Assembly (NCBI GenBank): GCA_033391075.1
Contig: JAWPMV010000001.1
Span: 6,572,001 to 6,636,000 of the forward strand
Source: Bacteroidia bacterium
GTDB taxonomy: Bacteria > Bacteroidota > Bacteroidia > J057
Reading direction: 5' to 3'
DNA: 64,000 nucleotides
Positions 15,983-24,852 of this stretch are shown in pieces (positions within the stretch are counted from its first letter, which is position 1; each line of letters begins with the position of its first letter). The position numbers were made by a program, and so were the translations under genes. The notes beneath the pieces were generated by a model. That model saw nothing but the letters and a program-made list of their open reading frames with translations, had not been told where the DNA came from and ran no database searches.

Positions 15983-18900
15983 CTACTCGACGAGCAGCTT
16001 CTTGATAGTTCTCATATCTCCTTGTCTGATAGAAATATTATAGATGCCAGCCGGAAGATTGCTGATATCGATCTTGCTGGAGGACTGATTAGCAAAAGGC
16101 CTCATTTCAAAGCCCTTCACCATTTGTCCAATGGTATTTCTAAACTCTACCTGAAGCATCTCTGTACTTGTTCCAAAGTATTCCAGGCTCACTTGTTCCT
16201 GAGCAGGATTTGGATAAAGTCTGATTTCAACTTCATTGGGTAGTTCTCGGGTGGAATTGGCTATGTCAGTGATAATGATCGCAACCGGGCGAGCAATTTC
16301 AGCACGATAGACATCTCCTTCATCTGAGGTAACCGTTGCAGCATTTGTACTGATAAATTCATTTTGAACCAGGATATCATCAATGTACCAACCCTCTTCG
16401 AAGGTATTGTCATCTGATCCAAAACGGAAGGCTAGTGCCGCAGGTACACCCTCAAAATCTGTCAGGTCAATCTTTGTTTGAATCCAACCATTAGACTTAC
16501 CACTAAATGCCAGTCTCGCTCCCATTGGATTATTTGACTGTACCGTGCTATTGTATCCATTGGTCAACATCTTTTCTCCGAGATCGACCCACTGCCCACC
16601 GGACAGAATTTCAACAACCCCTCCATCCCAGGTAGCTTCTGTATCATAGTAATGCCAGAAAGAAAGAACCGGGCTCCCAGTTGGGGTAAAGATCGGCATA
16701 ATCAATGCCTGATCATTGGTTGTATCAACATTGGGTATAAACCAGGAAGTCAACGGAGAACTGGAACGATCAATAGAGGTTCTCCATTCATCAACACCCG
16801 CTCTTCCCTGATTTCTATAATCAGATACATCCCCTTCAATATCATCCTCAAAATCAGGCAGACTAAATGGCTGAGAAGAGTTTGCTGTTACCTGGAAGCT
16901 AAAAGTCGTGTCTTGCTCTGGAGCAAAGTTTCCAAGATTAAAACTCAGAATATTTCCACTCAAATTGAGATTGATGGTAGAGGAGTTGTTTACGTATTGG
17001 AAATCACTGGAAAGAGTATCTCTTACGATCAGGTTGTTAAGAGGAGTCGATTTTTGGTTCCTCACAAAGAAACTAAAGGTGATAGTATCTCCATTTTCTA
17101 CCGAGTTCTTATCAACTGTTTTCTCCATAAAGAGAATTTCTTTCACTTTATCCGGAAGGTCAAAAGCTTCTGTACCATCGCTTCTAGAGAAGGAAGAGCC
17201 TGCATCAGCGCTTGCTCCTAATCCTCTACGAGCAAATACTTCCCAAATAAGTCTTTGGTTAGCTCCACCATAGTTGATACTATCTGCTAATAGAATTGCA
17301 TCCCTTACCTGGGTAAATCCAGGGAAACAAGGTTGCAGTTTCATCCCATCCAGAACTAGTTGCATGGCCATATTATTTCCGCCAGTTCCATTATAAATAT
17401 CAGCATCAAATCCATGCTCGTCGGTCATTGCCCAATACAGATCCCACAACATAGAACACATAACGGAACCTACACCATGAGGAACTGAGAAAGTCTTAAT
17501 ATCATTATAGGTATAGGGACTTACTGTCATATCAGTACTATAAGGAAAGTTTCTAATACCTCCTCCAGTGGTTGCCTGTCCGGCTGCATAGGTCCCTATT
17601 CCTTTTGCTTCTGCTCCTGTATCACCGGGCTTTACTTGCATTACAAGGGCAAACCAGTCACTCCATCCCTCACCAGGCTGTTCTTCATTTCCTAAACATC
17701 CTGCTTCTGCGGGACCTCCTGTTAATCTATTAGAAATACCATGACCAAATTCGTGAGCTACAATTCCATTATCCAAATCTGAATCTCTATCTGTAGCTGC
17801 TAGAAGCGGCTTGGATAGAGTTATGTTTACGGTTCCACTTGCAAGCAGATTCTTTAAATTGGTTCCATCATTTTGGCTAATAAAGAAGGCAGGAATATTC
17901 ACACCCGCTCCGGAAGCTCCAGGAGCCATACTAATAAGTCCGCCTCCACGGCCATCATTTGCAACAATTACACCTATCGCTCCTGCATTCTGTGCATTCA
18001 GGGCTTTAACCCCAAACTCACAGGTCCCTCTATCAATCAAAACTATTTTACCAGAAACATCACCCGCATTTGAAAGTGCGTTACAACCTTCATTGTTTCC
18101 TGTACCATCTTCTACTAAAATCAAATCAGCTGTAACAGGATTTATTATGTCCGTATCACCAAAAGCAGCAAGTCTGGAAGTGACCGCTCCCTGATTACTA
18201 GCTGGAGAGTTGACTTCAACTCCTCCAATTCCAGGATCACCAGATGGCCATATAAACATACTCATCACTCCGCTACTTCCATCAGGAGGGGTACCAAAGG
18301 TCGCATTATTGGTCCCGCTACCATCCTGGGCATCTGCCCTTACTGCATCACCACCTGTTCCTCCTCTTCCGTAGTTATTCACCTGAAAATTACCAGAGAC
18401 TTCATCGAAGCCATAGTTGTACCAAACATCATGCATGATGTTGTTCATGTAAAACAAATTGGTAATAACTGCATCCTGATTTTGATCAGGGCCTACACTT
18501 GTGTCATAGGTAAAATCGAAATCCAGATTCGCACCTCCATCAGGACTATATCCCGGAACATTGTTGGCATCCCTATCCTCACTAGCCCAAACATTATTTC
18601 CTCTTGTAATGGTAAACTCTGCTCCGGCAACTCCATCTGTATCATGCCAGCCAAAAGGAGAGGCCGTAGCATCGGAAGGATCCTGGATCAATACATATGG
18701 TCCGTGATTGGGACTTTCTGTAGGAATTGCCAGAACACGATACTGTCCAGTCATCATATTGGCTTCTTCCAAAGAGTTTGCTCTTGGGGCATACATGAAA
18801 CTTTCTTCGAAGAAATTCATGTGAGCGTCTGCATCATGGGTATGATTTGCTTCGAAATTACATTCAACAACCCAGTCTTCTTCAAAAATCAATCCCCCAC

Positions 18901-19495
18901 TATTTGCATCAATGATAGCGTTGTAATAATGAGGTCCGTCTGTACTCTGAACCTGCATATTCCAGCCAAGCTTTACTCCCCCTTTCTGATCAGCGTAATA
19001 GACCAGTTTAAAAGGAATAGGCTCATGTGCTATCTGATTACTGCCAAGGGTTCCGCTTTGCTCCAGGCCCTTTGCAACACTCAATACTTCTATTTGGGAT
19101 GAAGTCTTCCAATCATGCGCTACACACAAGCTTTGCAAGGCAGCCTCCGGAGATAAAACAGGAGTACTTCCAAGGCTTTTCTGTCCCAAACCTTTGATAA
19201 GCTTTTGATGTCTTGCGACAACTTTTCCATTCCAAACGTGGATGGATGCATTACTATTTACAATGGAAATCCCATTATGGGCCTGTTGCAAATAGATGTG
19301 TCGTACTGAATTATGTTGCGTCACATAATCGTTCGTCACTTTCAGTTCCTGTAAGTCAGCTTGAGAAAATCCCTGGCTGACACCCCAGGTTTTGAAATCC
19401 TGTAAAACAGGACCGATGGGCTTGTTTTGCCCAAACACATTACTACCTAGTACAATGCAGAAAAGCACCACCAGGGAGAGTTTAACTTTCGTCAT
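15983..19495 (-). CDS. M36 (fungalysin) metalloprotease, T9SS-secreted
   Basis: A 1,170-residue multidomain protease. I start at MTKVKLSLVVLFCIVLGSNVFGQ, a clean signal peptide; an ORF extension upstream would spoil it. An FTP-like propeptide (about 50-220) precedes the catalytic domain with the zinc motif HEFGH near residue 580 and GEGWSDWFAL further on as the third-ligand region. A PA insert lies within the catalytic region before HEFGH (GKIVLIDRGTCEFGVKA). A DUF11-like domain follows (VKEILFMEKTVDKNSVENGD), then a jelly-roll-like region. The C-terminal sorting domain (RLYPNPAQEQVSLEYF ... LPAGIYNISI ... IKKLLVE) marks type IX secretion. It is likely an extracellular protein-degrading enzyme. 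Confidence 0.94.
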   Translation of the reverse strand: MTKVKLSLVVLFCIVLGSNVFGQNKPIGPVLQDFKTWGVSQGFSQADLQELKVTNDYVTQHNSVRHIYLQQAHNGISIVNSNASIHVWNGKVVARHQKLIKGLGQKSLGSTPVLSPEAALQSLCVAHDWKTSSQIEVLSVAKGLEQSGTLGSNQIAHEPIPFKLVYYADQKGGVKLGWNMQVQSTDGPHYYNAIIDANSGGLIFEEDWVVECNFEANHTHDADAHMNFFEESFMYAPRANSLEEANMMTGQYRVLAIPTESPNHGPYVLIQDPSDATASPFGWHDTDGVAGAEFTITRGNNVWASEDRDANNVPGYSPDGGANLDFDFTYDTSVGPDQNQDAVITNLFYMNNIMHDVWYNYGFDEVSGNFQVNNYGRGGTGGDAVRADAQDGSGTNNATFGTPPDGSSGVMSMFIWPSGDPGIGGVEVNSPASNQGAVTSRLAAFGDTDIINPVTADLILVEDGTGNNEGCNALSNAGDVSGKIVLIDRGTCEFGVKALNAQNAGAIGVIVANDGRGGGLISMAPGASGAGVNIPAFFISQNDGTNLKNLLASGTVNITLSKPLLAATDRDSDLDNGIVAHEFGHGISNRLTGGPAEAGCLGNEEQPGEGWSDWFALVMQVKPGDTGAEAKGIGTYAAGQATTGGGIRNFPYSTDMTVSPYTYNDIKTFSVPHGVGSVMCSMLWDLYWAMTDEHGFDADIYNGTGGNNMAMQLVLDGMKLQPCFPGFTQVRDAILLADSINYGGANQRLIWEVFARRGLGASADAGSSFSRSDGTEAFDLPDKVKEILFMEKTVDKNSVENGDTITFSFFVRNQKSTPLNNLIVRDTLSSDFQYVNNSSTINLNLSGNILSFNLGNFAPEQDTTFSFQVTANSSQPFSLPDFEDDIEGDVSDYRNQGRAGVDEWRTSIDRSSSPLTSWFIPNVDTTNDQALIMPIFTPTGSPVLSFWHYYDTEATWDGGVVEILSGGQWVDLGEKMLTNGYNSTVQSNNPMGARLAFSGKSNGWIQTKIDLTDFEGVPAALAFRFGSDDNTFEEGWYIDDILVQNEFISTNAATVTSDEGDVYRAEIARPVAIIITDIANSTRELPNEVEIRLYPNPAQEQVSLEYFGTSTEMLQVEFRNTIGQMVKGFEMRPFANQSSSKIDISNLPAGIYNISIRQGDMRTIKKLLVE

Positions 19496-19727
19496 GATCT
19501 TTAGGGTCTTGATAGTTAGTCGTACGGATAAATTCGAGTGTACCTGAATCCCCAAGAATTCAGATTATTTAGGATAAAAACAGATAGCAAAATACTATGC
19601 TAAATCCATTTTCTAAAATTGAAATAAGATAAATCCTACAAGCGTCATCTGATGGACATATATCTAATTAATGGCCAGCCAGATAGCTCGTTTGCAAATT
19701 GCGATGAGTGTAAATAAGGCGTCATAA

Positions 19728-19755
19728 TTTGTAATTATATTGATTCGTATCTTTG
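19728..19755 (+). promoter_or_regulatory. Putative sigma-A promoter (TTTG / TATCTTTG)
   Basis: TTTG at 19728 and TATCTTTG at 19748 are separated by 16 bp and match the Bacteroidota -33 and -7 elements, with spacing slightly shorter than usual. The -7 box lies 33 bp before the chosen ATG of the YyaL-like gene, which supports that start over the upstream in-frame TTG. Confidence 0.55.
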
Positions 19756-19788
19756 TATGAGGAATTTTCTTCCGACAATCTTTTATCT

Positions 19789-21903
19789 ATGAATTTGAAG
19801 ACTACAATTATAAGTCCCTGGATTCTTCTTTTGTTACTTTTTCATTTCGTTTCCTGCAATGGACAGACGGAAAAGGCTATGGAGAATTCGCATACATATA
19901 CTAATAGACTAATTAATAGCGCAAGTCCCTACCTCCTTCAACATGCGCATAATCCTGTAGATTGGCATCCCTGGGGAGAAGAAGCTTTGCAAAAGGCAAA
20001 AGAGGAAGATAAACTCCTGATCATTAGTGTTGGCTATGCCGCCTGCCATTGGTGCCATGTGATGGAACATGAATCCTTTGAGGATACGACGGTCGCCAAT
20101 CTGATGAATAAGCACTTTGTTTCAATCAAAGTGGATCGGGAAGAAAGGCCGGATATAGACCAGATTTATATGAATGCGGCCTACATGACAGTAGGGAAGG
20201 GAGGCTGGCCACTCAATGCAATTGCCCTCCCCGATGGAAGGCCTTTGTTTGCAGCCACCTATTTTCCCAAGAAAGACTGGCTACGGATGCTCAATTTCTT
20301 CATCAAGAAAAAGACAGAAGCTCCAGATGAACTCCTGGATGCAGCAAGTAAAATGACCGAGGGTATGCAACAGTTCGATTTAGCGAAACTGGAACTAAAT
20401 AAAAGTAGCTGGGAACCTGCTATCATGGATGCAGTTACTGATGAATTACTTTCAAAAATGGACTTGAGAAAAGGCGGCTTAAAAGAAGCTCCAAAATTTC
20501 CCATGCCTAGTATTCATCGATATTTGCTGAGAGACTTTTACCTAAACGAAAATGAAGAATCCCTGGAAGCCCTAAATGTGAGCCTGAAAGAAATGGCCTA
20601 TGGAGGAATTTATGACCACCTTCGAGGAGGCTTTGCCCGCTATTCAACGGATGCCATTTGGAAAGTGCCCCACTTTGAAAAAATGCTCTATGACAATAGT
20701 CAAATTGTCAGCCTTTATTCAGAAGCCTACCAATTGAGCAAAGATCCTCTCTACAAAAAAGTAGTGTATGAAAGCCTCGCTTTTGTCGAAGCAGAATTAC
20801 TAGATGAATCCGGAGGTTTCTATTCTTCTCTGGATGCAGATAGTGAAGGGGAAGAAGGCAAATTCTATGTCTGGACAGAAGAAGAAATCGATGAACTGCT
20901 GGGAGAAGATGCCGCTTACTTCAAAGCATTATATAATGTAAAAACAAAAGGAAATTGGGAGGGAGAGAATATTCTCTACATCACAAATCCTCTTTCAGAA
21001 GTTGCTGCAAGCTTTTCTATGAATGAATCGGATTTTGCGAAAAATATAGAGGCTTCGAAAAAGAAGCTTTTAGCAGAACGAAATAAAAGAGAACGGCCGG
21101 GATTGGATGATAAAGTTTTGTGTTCCTGGAATGCCCTTATGTTGATGGGATATTTGGATGCATATCGTGTTTTCGGGGATGAGAACTTTTTTGATAAAGC
21201 ATTGAAGAACGCCCATTTCCTCAAAGAGCATATGATCAGAAAAGACGGAGGAGTGGATCGTTCTTATAAAGATGGAAAATCTTCCATCAATGGTTTTGCT
21301 GATGATTATAGCTTTCTCATTGAAGCTTTCGTAGCTATGTATCAGGCAACTTTCGATGAAAACTGGTTGTTTGAAGCAGAAAAGCTTATGGAATATAGCC
21401 TTGAGCATTTCTATGACGAACAAACAGCTATGTTCTATTACACCTCCGATCTGGATGACAAACTAATTACCAGAACAAAAGAAATTGCAGATGGCTTCAT
21501 CCCGGGAGCAAATTCCTCTTTAGCCAAGGGTTTATTTTTTCTGGGAACTTATTTGTACAAAGAAGATTATCTGGAAAAATCTCGCCAAATGCTCAGTAAT
21601 ATGGAAGAGCAAATGAAACAAGAACCTGCCTTCCATTCCAATTGGGCACATCTCTTAACTTATTTCACGCATCCGCCTTATGAGGTTGCCATAGTAGGGG
21701 AGGACTGGAAAAAATTGCGAAGAGAAATGGATGCAAACTTCCTACCCAATGTTCTTTATCTGGGAGGCAATAGCGAAGGAAAGCTTGAACTACTCAAGTT
21801 CAAACTCGTTCCAGATGAGACCTTTATCTATGTCTGTCAGGACAAAAGCTGTAAGTTCCCAGTACAAGAATCAGGGGCTGCATTAAAGCTTATTGACAAA
21901 TAA
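19789..21903 (+). CDS. Thioredoxin-domain YyaL/DUF255 (SPATA20-like) lipoprotein
   Basis: A 704-residue protein. I use the ATG that gives [23 protein letters not shown], a lipoprotein signal with Cys23; a TTG 36 bp earlier overlaps the -7 box. The N-terminal thioredoxin-like domain has [17 protein letters not shown] (46-62) and the redox motif CHWCH (Cys86, Cys89) followed by MEHESFED. From about residue 200 the protein has the alpha/alpha toroid of glycosidase-like proteins ([43 protein letters not shown]), with the highly conserved CSWNALM and [12 protein letters not shown]. The family is widespread; its enzymatic role is not established. Membrane anchoring is inferred from the lipobox. Confidence 0.9.
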   Translation: MNLKTTIISPWILLLLLFHFVSCNGQTEKAMENSHTYTNRLINSASPYLLQHAHNPVDWHPWGEEALQKAKEEDKLLIISVGYAACHWCHVMEHESFEDTTVANLMNKHFVSIKVDREERPDIDQIYMNAAYMTVGKGGWPLNAIALPDGRPLFAATYFPKKDWLRMLNFFIKKKTEAPDELLDAASKMTEGMQQFDLAKLELNKSSWEPAIMDAVTDELLSKMDLRKGGLKEAPKFPMPSIHRYLLRDFYLNENEESLEALNVSLKEMAYGGIYDHLRGGFARYSTDAIWKVPHFEKMLYDNSQIVSLYSEAYQLSKDPLYKKVVYESLAFVEAELLDESGGFYSSLDADSEGEEGKFYVWTEEEIDELLGEDAAYFKALYNVKTKGNWEGENILYITNPLSEVAASFSMNESDFAKNIEASKKKLLAERNKRERPGLDDKVLCSWNALMLMGYLDAYRVFGDENFFDKALKNAHFLKEHMIRKDGGVDRSYKDGKSSINGFADDYSFLIEAFVAMYQATFDENWLFEAEKLMEYSLEHFYDEQTAMFYYTSDLDDKLITRTKEIADGFIPGANSSLAKGLFFLGTYLYKEDYLEKSRQMLSNMEEQMKQEPAFHSNWAHLLTYFTHPPYEVAIVGEDWKKLRREMDANFLPNVLYLGGNSEGKLELLKFKLVPDETFIYVCQDKSCKFPVQESGAALKLIDK

Positions 21904-22021
21904 TTTGAAACACTTTTTGTTTTAGCATCGTATTTGCAGAAACAATTTGAAATATTTTCGAAGATTTCTTTGCATTTTTTCTGAAGGTTTTCTTCCTTTG
22001 TGAACTCTTTGAAAAATACAC

Positions 22022-22095
22022 TCCTCCTTAGCTCAGTTGGTTAGAGCGGTTGACTGTTAATCAATAGGTCCTTGGTTCGAGTCCAAGAGGGGGAG
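22022..22095 (+). tRNA. tRNA-Asn (GTT)
   Basis: A 74-nt cloverleaf. The acceptor TCCTCCT pairs with AGGGGGA with one G-T pair. The D arm is GCTCAGTTGGTTAGAGC, the anticodon stem GTTGA/TCAAT with loop CTGTTAA gives anticodon GTT (Asn), and the T arm is CTTGG/CCAAG with TTCGAGT. The discriminator is G and only CA follows, so the CCA end is added after transcription. Confidence 0.97.
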
Positions 22096-22097
22096 CA

Positions 22098-22131
22098 AAA
22101 AAGCCATACGTAATTAACGTGTGGCTTTTTT
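22098..22131 (+). terminator. Intrinsic terminator after tRNA-Asn
   Basis: The hairpin AAAAAGCCATACG / CGTGTGGCTTTTTT with a short AT-rich loop and T-run starts 3 bp after the tRNA discriminator base. It is well placed to end the tRNA transcript. Confidence 0.9.
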
Positions 22132-22136
22132 CGTTT

Positions 22137-22190
22137 TAGCTCCCTTGCTTAGAGTCCCGTTAAACGGGATTAATTAATAGGTCCTTGATT
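22137..22190 (+). pseudogene. Decayed tRNA-Asn copy
   Basis: Two blocks align with the intact tRNA-Asn just upstream. TAGCTCCCTTGCTTAGAG matches the D-arm region TAGCTCAGTTGGTTAGAG at 15 of 18 bases, and TAATTAATAGGTCCTTGATT matches TAATCAATAGGTCCTTGGTT at 18 of 20. Between them the anticodon arm is replaced by the palindrome CCCGTTAAACGGG, and the T arm and acceptor are missing. It is most simply an eroded tandem duplicate. An attachment-site remnant is possible, but no integrase is nearby. Confidence 0.6.
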
Positions 22191-22299
22191 TACCAGAGCT
22201 TTGGGGAAAGAAAGGGTACAAAAATCAACTAATAATAAGACTTTAATCATTTAAGCCTTCAATTCCTGGGGGTAAACTTGATTTTCAAAAAAGATCAAG

Positions 22300-22803
22300 A
22301 TGATTCGTTTAAGGCTTTCAGTTCTATTAGCAATCCTGCAATTTCTTTACCTTTTTGATACAGTACCTCTACATGGACAGCAAACTAAAAACGCATCCTA
22401 TCTTGAAATTGGTACCAACATTGGAGTTACTACAGGGTCTGTATCAATAGAGAGACACTTTTTTTCGAATAAAAAAGAAAAGCTGCATCTCTATGCTCGC
22501 TTAGGATTCGGTTATTTACATACTTTCTATTTTAGTCCTTCTGGTCCTGGGGCAAAGCTGGGGGTATCCCTATTAGCCGGAAAAAGGAAACACTATTTTG
22601 AAACAGAACTTGGACTAATGGGAGGGCGCCACATTCAATTAAACGAAGATCGAAATTATTTGGGTCCCATGTTTAGCCTGGGATACAGGTATCAACCACC
22701 TCAAAGCGGGTTTTTGTTTAAAGCATTTGCAGGCATTTTAGGAGTGGGAATAGGAGTTGGTTATACCTGGTCAAAAGTGAAAAAAGAAGTTAGGAATAAA
22801 TAG
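22300..22803 (+). CDS. Small outer-membrane-like protein
   Basis: A 167-residue protein with an N-terminal hydrophobic signal (MIRLRLSVLLAILQFLYLF, cleavage near HGQQ). The mature part alternates short amphipathic strands: YLEIGTNIGVTTGSVSIERHFF, HLYARLGFGYLHTF, GAKLGVSLLAGKRKHYFE, LGPMFSLGYRYQPPQSGFLFKAFAG and GVGIGVGYTW. The GYRYQPP-x-GF pattern with a following glycine-rich strand is common in uncharacterised Bacteroidota outer-membrane proteins. About 200 bp upstream holds the tRNA, its terminator and the tRNA remnant. Function unknown. Confidence 0.75.
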   Translation: MIRLRLSVLLAILQFLYLFDTVPLHGQQTKNASYLEIGTNIGVTTGSVSIERHFFSNKKEKLHLYARLGFGYLHTFYFSPSGPGAKLGVSLLAGKRKHYFETELGLMGGRHIQLNEDRNYLGPMFSLGYRYQPPQSGFLFKAFAGILGVGIGVGYTWSKVKKEVRNK

Positions 22804-22886
22804 CAAGTCTACATGCTACGAAAGCCCTATTTTAGATATGATAGAATTTAAAAACAATAGACTTCCATGCACTCGTCTTGAGTATC

Positions 22887-23426
22887 TCAATTAAACTCCA
22901 CATCAAAGGTCCCATTCATTACCACCTTAACGTCATCGGGATTTGCAGAATTTCTCATTTTGAATGAAAATCGTCCAGTAACTCGGGTTTCTGTCAAGCT
23001 TTCAATCGTAGCGCTTCCTGCTTCTTCCTTCATCCCGGCCGTGATGTAGATAAGCTTATCGCCTGTATCGGACTCATAGGCCGCCTGACTTGTTTTCCCT
23101 AGCGCATAGGTTCCCGGCCCAATACCATCCACATTATATACGGTTATATCCAAATAGGTCCCATTGGCAGCATAAGCCTTGAATTGGACAACTGTATTGT
23201 GATCAGTTATAGCATCTACATTCAGTCCATTGTGAGGATTCTGGCCATCATTTGTCCAGGCTACCCCGTCCAATAAAAATTTTACGGTCCCTTTATCTTC
23301 CTTGTTAGGGACCTCCTCTTCATAGCTTTTTTCATCATAGGAAGTATCCGTTTTCGTATCACCTCCACAAGATAGTGGAAGCAAGCAAATCGAAAACATA
23401 AGCAATAGGAATGCTGACTTTTTCAT
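22887..23426 (-). CDS. Lipoprotein of unknown function (paralogue of 31075-31593)
   Basis: A 179-residue lipoprotein. I start at MKKSAFLLLMFSICLLPLSC, where Cys20 completes the lipobox; a TTG two codons upstream adds nothing. After an acidic linker (YEEEVPNKEDKG) the beta-rich core has GTVKFLLDGVAWTNDGQNPHNGLNVDAITD, ITVYNVDGIGPGTYAL and a final TGRFSFKMRNSANPDDVKVVMNGTFDVEF. The paralogue at 31.1 kb shares all of these. The fold may be related to DUF6252-type lipoproteins, but that is only a resemblance. Probably outer-membrane anchored; function unknown. Confidence 0.78.
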   Translation of the reverse strand: MKKSAFLLLMFSICLLPLSCGGDTKTDTSYDEKSYEEEVPNKEDKGTVKFLLDGVAWTNDGQNPHNGLNVDAITDHNTVVQFKAYAANGTYLDITVYNVDGIGPGTYALGKTSQAAYESDTGDKLIYITAGMKEEAGSATIESLTETRVTGRFSFKMRNSANPDDVKVVMNGTFDVEFN

Positions 23427-23442
23427 AAGCAATTCATTAGAA

Positions 23443-23459
23443 GGTTGAAAAAGCGAGGC
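23443..23459 (-). promoter_or_regulatory. Conserved 17-bp leader element (copy 1)
   Basis: GCCTCGCTTTTTCAACC (minus strand) lies 16 bp upstream of this lipoprotein's ATG. The identical 17-mer occurs at exactly the same distance before the paralogue at 31.6 kb, although the sequences on either side differ. Conserved spacing suggests a leader or operator rather than leftover homology. Role unknown. Confidence 0.5.
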
Positions 23460-23608
23460 TATAATCAGGAGCTAACAAGGAAGCAGCTCCTTATTATAAT
23501 TTACCTAAATACAGGCAAAAATCATATGCCTGCATACAAGACTTAGGCTTATATGAAGAATAGATCCAGATAAATAGATTTGGATTTCAGCTATTATACT
23601 TATTTGCT

Positions 23609-24751
23609 CTACTTTTTAGCTGGGCAAACTTCAGGTGCTTTGTATGGGAGATTTAGTAAGCGAAAGTAGTTTTCTCCAAGCGCTATGTAACGAAAAGCTT
23701 CATCGTTCATATCCAGATTTAAGTAACTGGTCTTTTCCAGGGCTTGCTTATAATCTTTATAGGTTTTATTTGAAGAGGCGACAAAATCAGTTCCGGTCAG
23801 AAAACGAGTAGGATAGGCATTGATAAAGGAAATGTATTTAGCGCGAATTTCCTCCTTAAAAAACACAGAATCCCACAATACATCCCAGGAAAGATCAATC
23901 CAGAGTTTGGGATATTTGTCCAACAAATCAGCAAGAATCTTTATGTGTTTATCGGGATCTATACTGGTCAGTTCTCTGGATAAACCCATATGGGACCATA
24001 CGATCTTATTATCCGGATAGATCTCCAAAGTTTTTTCCATCAAATACAAAAAGGCAGTAGGATCATCATCATTTCCCAGATCGCAATGGATATTGATAGG
24101 AATGTCCCTCACACGCAAGGTATCCATAAACTCGGCCCATTGAGCGATATCCTTCAGATCGGCTTTTTCATGGCCATTGGGAAGCAATGCCTGTTTTACC
24201 AAATTCACTTCTCCCATCCAGCTAAACATCCCTGGATATTCCTTATCAAAGAGACGAATCTGATCGATTACAGGTTCAGGATTGGCCAGATCAGGGAAGG
24301 TCATAGAGAGAACGAAGTTGACAGTCTTCTCCTCTGATACATGCTCTTTGTAATAATCCAGGCTGTTTGCCGCATTGATAAAATCATTCGAAAGGCTTGG
24401 AGTAACATCTGTCCCCGGACAATCCAGATAATAAGTACAAGGACTATCAGGTGGTAATTTTTGTCCAATCCCAAAGACATTTACAAAAAGGACCCCTGAT
24501 CGCTCAAAGTACTTGACCAATTCCGGATAGGGAATGGCTTCTCCTCCAAAAGGTCGAAAGTGACAATGGGCATCTACTTTGAAGGTATAGCCTTCTTTCT
24601 TCCGATTATAACAATCGCAGTCATCTTTTGTGAACTCTGCGAAAGTTCGGTGGCTACGACAACTGATACTACTGATGAAAAGTATGGATAAGATTAAGCA
24701 AAACGTAACAAAGGAAGGTCTGTTACCTTTTTCTTTCTGTGTTGCTATCAT
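23609..24751 (-). CDS. Amidohydrolase-family lipoprotein
   Basis: A 380-residue protein. The signal MIATQKEKGNRPSFVTFCL ... ISSISC has a lipobox with Cys about 31. The metal-dependent hydrolase (amidohydrolase_2) barrel shows VDAHCHFRPFGGEAIPY (first His-x-His), INIHCDLGNDDD near 222, VWSHMGLSRE near 253 and FLTGTDFVASSN near 320 as the metal-ligand and catalytic-acid segments. Members of this group act as hydrolases or decarboxylases on ring or carboxylate substrates; nothing here fixes which. It is the last gene of a same-strand run with the serine hydrolase and ABC genes, with a gap of about 100 bp. Confidence 0.8.
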   Translation of the reverse strand: MIATQKEKGNRPSFVTFCLILSILFISSISCRSHRTFAEFTKDDCDCYNRKKEGYTFKVDAHCHFRPFGGEAIPYPELVKYFERSGVLFVNVFGIGQKLPPDSPCTYYLDCPGTDVTPSLSNDFINAANSLDYYKEHVSEEKTVNFVLSMTFPDLANPEPVIDQIRLFDKEYPGMFSWMGEVNLVKQALLPNGHEKADLKDIAQWAEFMDTLRVRDIPINIHCDLGNDDDPTAFLYLMEKTLEIYPDNKIVWSHMGLSRELTSIDPDKHIKILADLLDKYPKLWIDLSWDVLWDSVFFKEEIRAKYISFINAYPTRFLTGTDFVASSNKTYKDYKQALEKTSYLNLDMNDEAFRYIALGENYFRLLNLPYKAPEVCPAKK

Positions 24752-24852
24752 GTAGGTTTATATAGGCGTTTAAAACTTAGACATATAACGCAAGGATGCG
24801 TATAGGAAATATAATGCCGCCTTGAAATTTTCCCCAAACAATTTTGCCCTCT

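Noticed and set aside
18431-19102. 223-residue frame antisense to the M36 protease
   Set aside because: Shadow of a well-supported protease; composition typical of the complementary strand.
19753-19788. Longer N-termini from TTG starts (also near 42172, 55696 and 12756)
   Set aside because: They spoil clear signal peptides or overlap promoter boxes, so internal ATG starts were chosen.
22022-22190. Integrated genetic element at tRNA-Asn
   Set aside because: No integrase, no cargo and no second intact attachment repeat are present.
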